DNA from: JAAFJM01 sp964529175
GTDB taxonomy: Bacteria > Bacteroidota > Bacteroidia > UKL13-3
Assembly (NCBI GenBank): GCA_964529175.1
Contig: CAZGVO010000006.1
Span: 1 to 64,000, forward strand
Direction: 5' to 3'
Length of the DNA: 64,000 bases
Positions 56,746 to 64,000 of the stretch are shown here, one piece after another. The notes beneath the pieces were generated by a model that saw only the letters and a list, made by a program, of their open reading frames with translations, was not told the DNA's origin and made no database searches. Every line of letters starts with the position of its first letter. Position 1 is the first letter of the stretch. Made by a program: the position numbers and the translations under genes.

Positions 56746-58677
56746 ATGTTATACCCACATCAAATAAAAAGCTTAGAACAATATAACGAAGCCTATAAAA
56801 AAAGTATTGAAAACCCAGAAGAATTTTGGGGTGAAGTAGCAGAAAATTTTACTTGGAAAAAAAAATGGGATAAAGTTTCGAATTGGAACTTTAAAGAACC
56901 AAATATTAAATGGTTTGAAGGTGGTAAATTAAACATTACCGAAAACTGTATTGATAGGCATTTGGCTGAAAGAGGGGAGCAACCCGCTATTATTTGGGAG
57001 CCTAATAATCCAGAGGAAAAAACCCGTATTGTTACGTATAACCGTTTGCACAAACGTGTTTGTCAAGTGGCTCAAATGCTAACCAATTTAGGTGTAAAAA
57101 AAGGTGACCGTGTTTGTATTTATATGGGTATGATTCCAGAGTTAACGTATGCAGTTTTAGGTTGCGCTCGTATTGGTGCTATTCATTCAGTAATTTTTGG
57201 AGGTTTTTCGGCTCAAAGTATTGCTGATAGGTTAGAAGATGCAAGTGCTGAATACATTATTACTTGCGATGGTGCTTACCGTGGCAATAAAGATATTCCT
57301 TTAAAAAGTGTAATTGACGATGCTTTAATTGGCAATAAAACAGTTAAAAAAGTAATTGTTTATACTCGTACTCGCACTCCGGTGAGTATGATAAAAAACC
57401 GTGATTTGTGGTGGGAAGATGAAATGGAACAAGCCGAAGAGCAAGTAGAGAAAAATGGCAAAGTTAGTTTTCCTGCTGTTGAAATGGATTCGGAAGACCC
57501 ATTGTTTATTTTATATACTTCAGGTTCTACAGGTAAGCCAAAAGGAGTAGTTCACTCTACTGCGGGTTATATGGTTTGGACAAACTATACTTTTGTCAAC
57601 GTGTTTCAATATCAACCCGGACAAGTACATTTTTGCACGGCTGATATTGGTTGGATTACTGGTCATAGTTATATAGTTTATGGTCCATTAAGTGCTGGAG
57701 GAACTTCGTTAATGTTTGAAGGTATTCCTACTTGGCCCGATGCTGGCAGATTTTGGGAAATAGTAGAAAAATACAAGGTTGATATTTTATATACAGCTCC
57801 TACGGCTATCAGAAGTTTAATGGCTTATGGTTTAGATTTTGTAAACAATAAAGATTTAAGTTCATTAAAAGTATTAGGTACCGTTGGTGAGCCTATTAAC
57901 GAAGAAGCTTGGCAATGGTATTTTAAAAATATTGGAAAGGAAAAATGCCCAATTGTAGATACTTGGTGGCAAACAGAAACTGGTGGAATTATGATTTCTA
58001 ATTTAGCTGGTGTTACCCCTCAAAAACCTGCCCATGCTACATTACCATTACCAGGAGTTAATCCTTGTTTGGTTGATGAAAATGGAGTAGAAATTTTAGG
58101 CAATTCGGTAAGCGGAAACTTATGTATCAAACAGCCTTGGCCAGGTATTATTCGTACTACTTATAACGACCATGAACGTTGCCGTACTACTTATTTTTCA
58201 ACTTATGAAAATATGTATTTTACTGGAGATGGTTGCTTGCGCGATGAAGATGGAAATTATAGAATTACGGGCAGGGTTGATGATGTGTTAAACGTAAGCG
58301 GACACCGAATTGGAACTGCTGAAGTAGAGAATGCCATTAACATGCACAGTGGGGTAGTAGAAAGTGCTGTAGTTGGTTATCCGCACGATATTAAAGGACA
58401 AGGAATTTATGCTTATGTAATTTACGATAACAAGCATACAGCTGATGAAAACCTAACCAAACAAGATATTATTCAAACGGTATCGCGTATCATTGGTGCC
58501 ATTGCCAAGCCCGATAAAATTCAATTTGTAAGTGGATTGCCCAAAACCAGAAGTGGTAAAATTATGCGTAGGATTTTACGCAAAATTGCCGAAGGCGAAA
58601 CCAGTAATTTAGGAGATACAACTACCTTGTTAGACCCAAATGTGGTGGATGAAATTAAGAATGGCGCCTTACTTTAG
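56746..58677 (+). CDS. acs: Acetyl-CoA synthetase (AMP-forming)
   Basis: The 643-residue enzyme makes acetyl-CoA from acetate, ATP and CoA. Family motifs are ARIGAIHSVIFGGFSAQSIADRL, the P-loop YTSGSTGKPKG, WWQTETGGIM, TGDGCLRDEDGNYRITGRVDDVLNVSGHRIGTAE (cut here into the A8 hinge), and the C-terminal PKTRSGKIMRR. In the last of these Lys605 corresponds to the acetylation-controlled lysine of E. coli (Lys609). Length and order match Acs rather than PrpE. It stands alone behind the duplicated genes, with its own promoter and a terminator-like stem after it. Together with the aldehyde dehydrogenase it links acetaldehyde and acetate to central metabolism. Confidence 0.95.
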   Translation: MLYPHQIKSLEQYNEAYKKSIENPEEFWGEVAENFTWKKKWDKVSNWNFKEPNIKWFEGGKLNITENCIDRHLAERGEQPAIIWEPNNPEEKTRIVTYNRLHKRVCQVAQMLTNLGVKKGDRVCIYMGMIPELTYAVLGCARIGAIHSVIFGGFSAQSIADRLEDASAEYIITCDGAYRGNKDIPLKSVIDDALIGNKTVKKVIVYTRTRTPVSMIKNRDLWWEDEMEQAEEQVEKNGKVSFPAVEMDSEDPLFILYTSGSTGKPKGVVHSTAGYMVWTNYTFVNVFQYQPGQVHFCTADIGWITGHSYIVYGPLSAGGTSLMFEGIPTWPDAGRFWEIVEKYKVDILYTAPTAIRSLMAYGLDFVNNKDLSSLKVLGTVGEPINEEAWQWYFKNIGKEKCPIVDTWWQTETGGIMISNLAGVTPQKPAHATLPLPGVNPCLVDENGVEILGNSVSGNLCIKQPWPGIIRTTYNDHERCRTTYFSTYENMYFTGDGCLRDEDGNYRITGRVDDVLNVSGHRIGTAEVENAINMHSGVVESAVVGYPHDIKGQGIYAYVIYDNKHTADENLTKQDIIQTVSRIIGAIAKPDKIQFVSGLPKTRSGKIMRRILRKIAEGETSNLGDTTTLLDPNVVDEIKNGALL

Positions 58678-58712
58678 AAAATAGTTTTTTGTTTAAATAA
58701 ATAGTAAGAATT

Positions 58713-58742
58713 AAGCCCTTTTAACTTAGGTTGATTGGGCTT
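58713..58742. terminator. Probable terminator between acs and menC
   Basis: AAGCCC (58713-58718) and GGGCTT (58737-58742) flank an 18-nt loop, followed by T residues on the plus strand. It overlaps the last codons of menC on the minus strand. The stem is short, so confidence is moderate. Confidence 0.6.
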
Positions 58743-59778
58743 TTTTTGTAAATGTAAGGTCCCATTTTTTGTTAAGGTTGTAGTAAATAAAACCTTTGCT
58801 TACAGTTAATGGACTTGAAATATTGTTTTTATACAAACTACCTGTTCCTAATCCTTGAGGCATTTCAGTATTTAGCGAACTACAAAATTGCGTAATGGCA
58901 TTTAAACCGATATTGCTTTCTAATGCTGATGTTAGCCACCAACCTATGTTCAATTCTCTGGCTTTATTTATCCAAAACTGACTAGTTGCCAAGCCTCCAA
59001 TTAAGGTTGGTTTTAAAATAATGTATTGCGGTTTTATAAATTGCAATAAAGGTTTGGCATCAGCTTGTTTTACACCAATTAGTTCTTCATCTAAGGCTAC
59101 AGCAATGGGCGATTTAGCGCAAATTTCTTGCATCATTTCTTGCTGTTTGGCTTTAATTGGTTGCTCTATGCTATGTATATCAAAACGTTTTAGTTCATTT
59201 AATTTTTCTAAAGCATCACCATTGGCAAAAGCACCATTAGCATCTGTTCTTATTTCTAATTTAAACGCATTGTATCGGCTTCTAATTTTTTCTAATAAAC
59301 GGCATTCTTCGTCAAAATCTAAGGCACCAATTTTAAATTTGATACAATTAAAACCTGCTTCTATTTTTTGCGATGCTTCCAACAACATTTCGTCTGCTTG
59401 GTTCATCCAAACCAATCCGTTTATGGCAATGCGCTTACCATTGATAAAATCATTTTCACAAATTTTTCTTTCACCACCAAAGTTATAATCAGCCACAGCT
59501 GTTTCTAAAGCAAATTGAATAGAGGGCCAATTTTCTAAGTCTAAATCTTGAATGGAAAAACCATTATTTAGTTGCTGCAAAAAATAATCAAGTTGTGTTT
59601 CAAAATGATCAACATAATCAATGCTCAATCCTTTTAATGGAGCGGCTTCACCTAGTCCTATCAGTGTATTATTGGCATTGCTTTTTTTTACATAATAAAC
59701 TGTATGTTGTTGTAAACTCCCACGACTTGTAGTGGCAGGTTTATTAAACTCTAAAATGTGTTTTTGGTATGTAAACAT
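58726..59778 (-). CDS. menC: o-Succinylbenzoate synthase (enolase superfamily)
   Basis: MenC dehydrates SHCHC to o-succinylbenzoate in menaquinone synthesis. The 350-residue protein has the enolase-superfamily layout with KFK (Lys147, Lys149), metal ligands Asp179 (RTDANGAF), Glu205 (SIEQPI) and Asp230 (ALDEEL), and the second catalytic Lys256 in ILKPTLIGG. The spacing and the KPTLIGG phrase are typical of OSBS rather than dipeptide epimerases, though members of both are similar. It is the last gene of a minus-strand operon, 4 bp behind the TPR membrane-protein gene. Other men genes are not in the window. Confidence 0.9.
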   Translation of the reverse strand: MFTYQKHILEFNKPATTSRGSLQQHTVYYVKKSNANNTLIGLGEAAPLKGLSIDYVDHFETQLDYFLQQLNNGFSIQDLDLENWPSIQFALETAVADYNFGGERKICENDFINGKRIAINGLVWMNQADEMLLEASQKIEAGFNCIKFKIGALDFDEECRLLEKIRSRYNAFKLEIRTDANGAFANGDALEKLNELKRFDIHSIEQPIKAKQQEMMQEICAKSPIAVALDEELIGVKQADAKPLLQFIKPQYIILKPTLIGGLATSQFWINKARELNIGWWLTSALESNIGLNAITQFCSSLNTEMPQGLGTGSLYKNNISSPLTVSKGFIYYNLNKKWDLTFTKKAQST

Positions 59779-59782
59779 GTGG

Positions 59783-62074
59783 TTATTTTGCTCCGCAATT
59801 ACTCAAACAATTATTTGCTATATTTCTATCTTCTATTGATAGGCCTTCATAATCTTTAACTTTTAAAAGAATGGGTGTTGCAAGATTGCATTTTCCTTGT
59901 TTAAAATAAGCCACGCCCAAGTTCCACTCTATATCAGGATTATTGGGATTCATTTCATTGGCTATTTCCAAATGTGCTACCAAATTTGGTAAGTACTTAA
60001 ATGCTTGGTTATTTTCTACCAAAGCTTTGTAACATTCGCCAACATATAAGTGTGCATTTAAACTATTGGGGTCAATATTGCAGCACTTTTCAAACTGTTT
60101 TGCTGCATTTACAAAATTACCTTGGTTTAAATCAATTACACCCAACGAAAAATAGGCTTCGTAATATTGATTGTCTAGCTTTATAGCTTGGTTTAAAAAA
60201 GTTTGTGCACTGTCGTTGTAAGTAGCTCTAAATGAGGTATCTATAATGGATTTGTTAATATAATATTGTGAGTTTATATAACATTTTGTAGCTTCATTTT
60301 TAGGTAAAATACTGTTGTCAGTTATCAATTGTTTGGCCACTTTAAAATTACCAACACTTAAGTAAAATTTAGCTGCTTCAATGGTATAATCTGTTTCTGT
60401 TTCGTTTATTGTTTTGTAAAATGGATTGAATAGGTAATTGATAACTTTGCACAATCCATTGCTTGGAGTTGGAGTTAATTTACTTATAGACAAAACTTCA
60501 TTGTTGGTTCGGGGTGTTTTAACAAAAACCGAAACCAATGGGTCAAAATAGCTTAAAGTATAGTTGCTATCGTTATATAATCCTGTTTGTAGTTTTTTAA
60601 ATTGACTATTCACTATAACGGCAGCTTTAAAATGATATTGATTATCAAGGTTAATATAGTCATGGTAATCGTTATAAGCGGCAGCATTTTGGTAAAAGAA
60701 TGAATCTGGAAACACATCAAAATCGCGTAAATCGATAAAGGTTTTAAATGATGGTGTTAGTTTATAAAGTAAATACGATGATGATAAATAATCGGTAAAA
60801 ATTGGTTGATGGCTCAATTGTTTTTTTTCTAAAAATTGCGCTGCACCCAATGGATTTTGCGAAGCAGAAAATTCCAAACCATAAGTATTTGATGATTTGT
60901 TAGCTCTGTAAAAATAATTACTTACTACTGCAATATAAAAAACCAATCCTACGAGTATTGAAGTTGCCAAGGAAGCTACAGCAGGAAGTTTAAACGATAT
61001 TTTGTTTCCAATAAATTGGATTAAATTAAATACCAAATGGACAGTAAAAGGCAATAAAATAATTTGAATAAAAACCACATTTCTAAAAGCAGAACTTGCT
61101 AAAATACCGAAAGCAAAAAGGAGTAAAATATTGCCCAGACCAAATTGGTTTATTAAACCCTTTAGTTTGGTTTTAAATAATGTTACTACTAAACTTAAAA
61201 TAACCAAAAGGAACAAAACCAAACTGTAATAACTGCTGTATTGCCAATATTCATGCGTGGTATAGTTTGAAAGTTCTGTTGTAAATTTATTGCTGTTTAA
61301 TTGATTAAAGATTTCAAATGGGCGGCCAAGCATTTCAAAACCATATGGATTGATGCAAATGCTAACAATACTTAAAAAAAAGGCAATGCTTAAATAAATT
61401 GGCTTTTCGGTTTTATATTTTATACTAATAAACCATTCAGATGCGAGGTAAATAGCAATGATTACAATGCCTATTCCAAATGCTTCGTGCATATTGGTCC
61501 AAATAAGTTGAATAGTTGGAAGTAGATATATAAGTTGTTTTTTATTTTTGAATTTGTTTAATAAATAAATAAAAACAACGGTAAACAAATGCGTAAACAT
61601 TTCGGGCCTACCAATTATCCTGTTGCTAATGGCTGCCAAATAAGTCAACAACGCTAAAACAATGATGCCATTGGCAAAAGGTTTTTTTAAAAAAGAAGCA
61701 TTTAATAACTTAACTAGTTTGATGGAAAAATATACCAACGCTACTGTTACCAAAGCTTGAATAATATAAATTGATTCTACGCCAAAAGCTTTACTCCATA
61801 AAGCAATCAGTACTTCAAAGCCCCATTTAATATTGATCCATTTTACTCCAAAATAAGTATATGAAAATACATCAGTGGTAGGAATAGTTTTGTTGGCTAA
61901 GATCCAATCTCCTGTAGCTAGTTGCCACCATAAATCGGGTTCTTTTATGGTTTTTAAGCTCAATACAATGGCAACTAAATAAACCAAACCGTATGCCAAT
62001 AAGTTTATTTTTTGATGCCATTGAGGCTCACTTTTTCCGCTAACTTCTGCTATTTGGTGAGTATTTTTAGCCAT
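59783..62074 (-). CDS. Polytopic membrane protein with a C-terminal TPR domain
   Basis: The 763-residue protein has about ten to eleven transmembrane segments in the first 400 residues. A conserved first periplasmic loop reads KEPDLWWQLATGDWILANKT, then PTTDVFSYT, which resembles polytopic GT-C-like (mannosyltransferase or oligosaccharyltransferase-type) membrane proteins of bacteria. A soluble middle domain with QPIFTDYLSSSYLLYKL and DLRDFDVFPDSF follows. At least three tetratricopeptide repeats end it (YYEAYFSLGVIDLNQGNFVN, NAHLYVGECYKAL, PDIEWNLGVAYFKQGKCN). A lipid-linked sugar transferase role is plausible but unproven. It sits between DUF721 (17 bp) and menC (4 bp) in one operon. Confidence 0.75.
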   Translation of the reverse strand: MAKNTHQIAEVSGKSEPQWHQKINLLAYGLVYLVAIVLSLKTIKEPDLWWQLATGDWILANKTIPTTDVFSYTYFGVKWINIKWGFEVLIALWSKAFGVESIYIIQALVTVALVYFSIKLVKLLNASFLKKPFANGIIVLALLTYLAAISNRIIGRPEMFTHLFTVVFIYLLNKFKNKKQLIYLLPTIQLIWTNMHEAFGIGIVIIAIYLASEWFISIKYKTEKPIYLSIAFFLSIVSICINPYGFEMLGRPFEIFNQLNSNKFTTELSNYTTHEYWQYSSYYSLVLFLLVILSLVVTLFKTKLKGLINQFGLGNILLLFAFGILASSAFRNVVFIQIILLPFTVHLVFNLIQFIGNKISFKLPAVASLATSILVGLVFYIAVVSNYFYRANKSSNTYGLEFSASQNPLGAAQFLEKKQLSHQPIFTDYLSSSYLLYKLTPSFKTFIDLRDFDVFPDSFFYQNAAAYNDYHDYINLDNQYHFKAAVIVNSQFKKLQTGLYNDSNYTLSYFDPLVSVFVKTPRTNNEVLSISKLTPTPSNGLCKVINYLFNPFYKTINETETDYTIEAAKFYLSVGNFKVAKQLITDNSILPKNEATKCYINSQYYINKSIIDTSFRATYNDSAQTFLNQAIKLDNQYYEAYFSLGVIDLNQGNFVNAAKQFEKCCNIDPNSLNAHLYVGECYKALVENNQAFKYLPNLVAHLEIANEMNPNNPDIEWNLGVAYFKQGKCNLATPILLKVKDYEGLSIEDRNIANNCLSNCGAK

Positions 62075-62091
62075 ATGTATTATAATGATAA

Positions 62092-62388
62092 TTAACGAAT
62101 TACAACATCTGTTATCAACTGTTGGTTCGATTCGGTATTAACCAAGGCCATAATTTTGCCACGTTGGTAATTTAGTTCATTACGTAGTGCATTCGATTCT
62201 ATTTTTAAGTATAACACAGTACCTCTAAACTTTATTTCGGTGGTGTTTTTTGCTATCAAAGCGCCTACCAACTTTTCCCAATTATTTATAATATTCAATT
62301 CGGCTAGTTTGGTATCTAAATGTTGGTCGTGTAAAAAATCTGAAATGGCATTTTTTAAGGTGTGTTCGTGCGATTTTTTAGGAATCAT
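62092..62388 (-). CDS. DUF721 / DciA-like protein
   Basis: The 98-residue protein has a short helical N-terminus and a compact domain: NIINNWEKLVGALIAKNTTEIKF, then GTVLYLKIESNALRNELNYQRGKIMALVN. The W-x-x-x-V-G and L-x-x-x-x-x-S-x-x-x-x-x-L pattern is that of DUF721, a KH-like fold. DciA of this family loads the replicative helicase in bacteria without DnaC. The Bacteroidota members lack the extended tail and are less certain to act in replication. It is the first gene of the menC operon. Confidence 0.83.
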   Translation of the reverse strand: MIPKKSHEHTLKNAISDFLHDQHLDTKLAELNIINNWEKLVGALIAKNTTEIKFRGTVLYLKIESNALRNELNYQRGKIMALVNTESNQQLITDVVIR

Positions 62389-62541
62389 AATTTTGGCAAT
62401 TGGGCAACAATTATACTTAATAAATTTCTATTTTGATAAGTTTAGCTTGCAGCTTTTGTGGTTTAAATGAGATAAGGTTTTTGCCTTCAAAACACGTGAG
62501 CAGTAATTTTATTTAAATTTGTTATGAATAACTAGCTCAAA

Positions 62542-62559
62542 AACTGCAAATTTGCAGTT
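62542..62559. promoter_or_regulatory. Perfect 18-bp palindrome before the GH3 gene
   Basis: AACTGCAAATTTGCAGTT is fully self-complementary. It lies between a perfect -7 element TAAATTTG (62514-62521) and the TTG start at 62573, so it is either an operator just after the transcription start or a short hairpin in the leader. The rest of the 184-bp gap (62389-62572) has nothing else clear. Confidence 0.6.
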
Positions 62560-62572
62560 CATTTTATCAGGT

Positions 62573-64000
62573 TTGAAAATAGTATTTAGTATTCATAAGC
62601 AGTTTTTTATATTTATATTTTGTTTGGTATTGTTCTCTGAGTCAGCAGCTCAGGCAATTAATTGGAAAAAACAAAACGATTGGGTAGATAGTGTTTTTGC
62701 TACTTTAACCCCCGACCAACAAATAGCACAGCTAATGATGATTGCTGCTTATAACACCAAAGATAAAATTCATGAAAAAGATGTGGAGTGCCATGTGCGC
62801 GATATTGGGGTAGGAGGGCTTATATTTTTTAAAGGTTCACCTTCAAGGCAAGTAATGCTTACCAATCAATATCAAAAACTATCGAAAGTGCCTTTGTTAA
62901 TTGGTATTGACGGTGAGTGGGGCTTGAGCATGAGGTTAGATAGCACACCTGTTTTTCCTAGGCATTTGGTATTTGGTAGTGCCAATAAAATTGAATTAAC
63001 CAAACAATTTGGCGTTTTAGTAGGCAAGCAATGCAAACGCATGGGTATTCATTTTAACTTTGCGCCCGATGCCGATATTAATAATAATATGGCCAATCCT
63101 GTTATTAACGATAGGAGTTTTGGTGAAAATAAATACATTGTTGCCAAAAATAGTATTGCTTACATGCAAGGCATGCAAAGCGAAAATATTTTAGCATCGG
63201 CCAAACATTTTCCAGGCCATGGCGATACCGAAAGCGATTCGCATTACGGTTTGCCTGTAATTAAAGGCAATCGTAAAAGGTTAGATAGTTTGGAACTATA
63301 TCCTTTTAAAGAATTGATTGATAATGGAATAGCGGCTATTATGACAGCTCATTTAGCAGTTCCAGCGCTTGATACCATGCCAAACTATGCTGCATCTATT
63401 TCAAAGCCCATTATTACTGATTTATTGCGCAATGAAATGGAGTTTGATGGCATCATAATTACCGATGCTTTAAATATGAAAGGCGTAAGTAGTTTTTATG
63501 CACCTGGTGAGGTAGCTGCCAAAGCCTTTGCTGCTGGTAACGATATTTTACTTTTTGTAGAAGATGTGCCAATGAGCATAGCCTATATCAAAGATTATAT
63601 AAAACGCGGTTTAATTACTTGGCAGCAAGTAGAGCGCAGTTGTAAAAAAATATTATTGGCTAAATATTGGTGTGGTTTAAATAAATATAAACCTATTGAA
63701 CCTAAAAACTTAACCAACGATTTAAATAGTTTTGAAAGCGAATTTTTGGTAAAAGAAGTAGTTAAAAACGCAGTGGTAGTTGCAAGAAATCACGATAAAA
63801 TTATTCCAATTCAAAATCCTGAAAAGTACAAAATAGCTTGTATCAATGTGGGCAATTCGCAGTTAAGCGATTTTCAAACACAATTGAATAATTACCTAAA
63901 AGCCGATTATTATGCCATTGATAAAAACGATAGGAAAGAAAATTTTGACAGCCTTTTATCTATTTCTGATTATTATAATTTGGTGATTGTTAGTTTACAC
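62573..64000 (+). CDS. Secreted GH3 beta-N-acetylhexosaminidase-like enzyme, 5' part
   Basis: The frame is open from a TTG at 62573 to the window edge (476 codons, no stop). No in-frame ATG precedes the domain; the TTG gives a good signal peptide (KIVFSIHKQFFIFIFCLVLFSESAAQ, cut in two by its basic start), while the next Met lies inside the domain. The GH3 barrel has FKGSPSRQ, LLIGIDGEWG, and KHFPGHGDTESDSHYG with His212, His216 and Asp218 (the NagZ-type His-Asp acid/base). IIITDALNMKGV carries the nucleophile Asp298. It should cleave N-acetylglucosamine from peptidoglycan or chitin fragments. In Bacteroidota such enzymes are often fused to a C-terminal beta-lactamase-like domain, which would lie beyond the window. 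Confidence 0.88.
   Translation, partial: MKIVFSIHKQFFIFIFCLVLFSESAAQAINWKKQNDWVDSVFATLTPDQQIAQLMMIAAYNTKDKIHEKDVECHVRDIGVGGLIFFKGSPSRQVMLTNQYQKLSKVPLLIGIDGEWGLSMRLDSTPVFPRHLVFGSANKIELTKQFGVLVGKQCKRMGIHFNFAPDADINNNMANPVINDRSFGENKYIVAKNSIAYMQGMQSENILASAKHFPGHGDTESDSHYGLPVIKGNRKRLDSLELYPFKELIDNGIAAIMTAHLAVPALDTMPNYAASISKPIITDLLRNEMEFDGIIITDALNMKGVSSFYAPGEVAAKAFAAGNDILLFVEDVPMSIAYIKDYIKRGLITWQQVERSCKKILLAKYWCGLNKYKPIEPKNLTNDLNSFESEFLVKEVVKNAVVVARNHDKIIPIQNPEKYKIACINVGNSQLSDFQTQLNNYLKADYYAIDKNDRKENFDSLLSISDYYNLVIVSLH

Overview
The window looks like chromosome from a low-GC member of the Bacteroidota. The evidence is a set of TAnnTTTG-type -7 promoter elements with upstream TTG boxes, a fused SecDF, a secreted protein ending in a gliding-motility/type IX secretion (CHU_C-like) C-terminal domain, outer-membrane barrels, phytoene synthase/desaturase genes, and tRNA genes without an encoded CCA end. 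No phage, plasmid, rRNA or CRISPR array is visible. Most genes are housekeeping.

Layout. 1-9.0 kb: a truncated secreted protein, gmhA (heptose pathway), a sodium/solute symporter, exonuclease III, a quinone-reductase-like enzyme with a small membrane protein, a GT9 heptosyltransferase-like enzyme, an NAD(P)-binding SDR, a DsbA-family protein carrying a signal peptide, and two overlapping HTH genes. 9.2-14.2 kb: initiator tRNA, era, a DUF2459-type membrane protein, an RsuA/RluB-like pseudouridine synthase with a 34-residue tandem-repeat tail, a DUF218 protein and a GtrA protein. 14.2-24.4 kb: a secreted pullulanase-like enzyme, a 1132-residue lamin-tail-domain surface protein, trmN6, an NFACT (RqcH-like) protein, tRNA-Leu and trigger factor. 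24.5-35.3 kb: gltX, a lipoprotein, an orphan B12-binding subunit, purE, a crotonase, crtB/crtI, a UMF1-type MFS protein, a LutA-like protein and a small outer-membrane barrel. 35.4-39.9 kb: secDF and an exbB/exbD pair.

39.9-58.7 kb is the most coherent accessory region and looks like a C2/C3 acid and aldehyde utilisation island. It holds a PrpE-like acyl-CoA synthetase beside a CrbS/CbrA-like transporter-histidine kinase with a receiver-only partner. A porin, an MHS-type transporter and a small membrane protein form an apparent operon. An AraC regulator stands divergent to an aldehyde dehydrogenase plus its DUF779 partner, and acetyl-CoA synthetase follows further on. A nearly identical 26-bp element lies upstream of acs and upstream of a stand-alone, transposase-derived zinc-ribbon/HTH gene. 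A weaker match sits upstream of prpE. The AraC-ALDH gap holds direct repeats exactly 21 bp apart. Within the same stretch is a tandemly duplicated membrane-anchored protein whose ends and flanks are nearly identical while its middle has diverged.

58.7-64 kb: menC in an operon with a TPR membrane protein and a DUF721 (DciA-like) protein, then the 5' part of a secreted GH3 hexosaminidase with a TTG start, cut by the window end. All function calls rest on reading the sequences by eye; no database search was possible.
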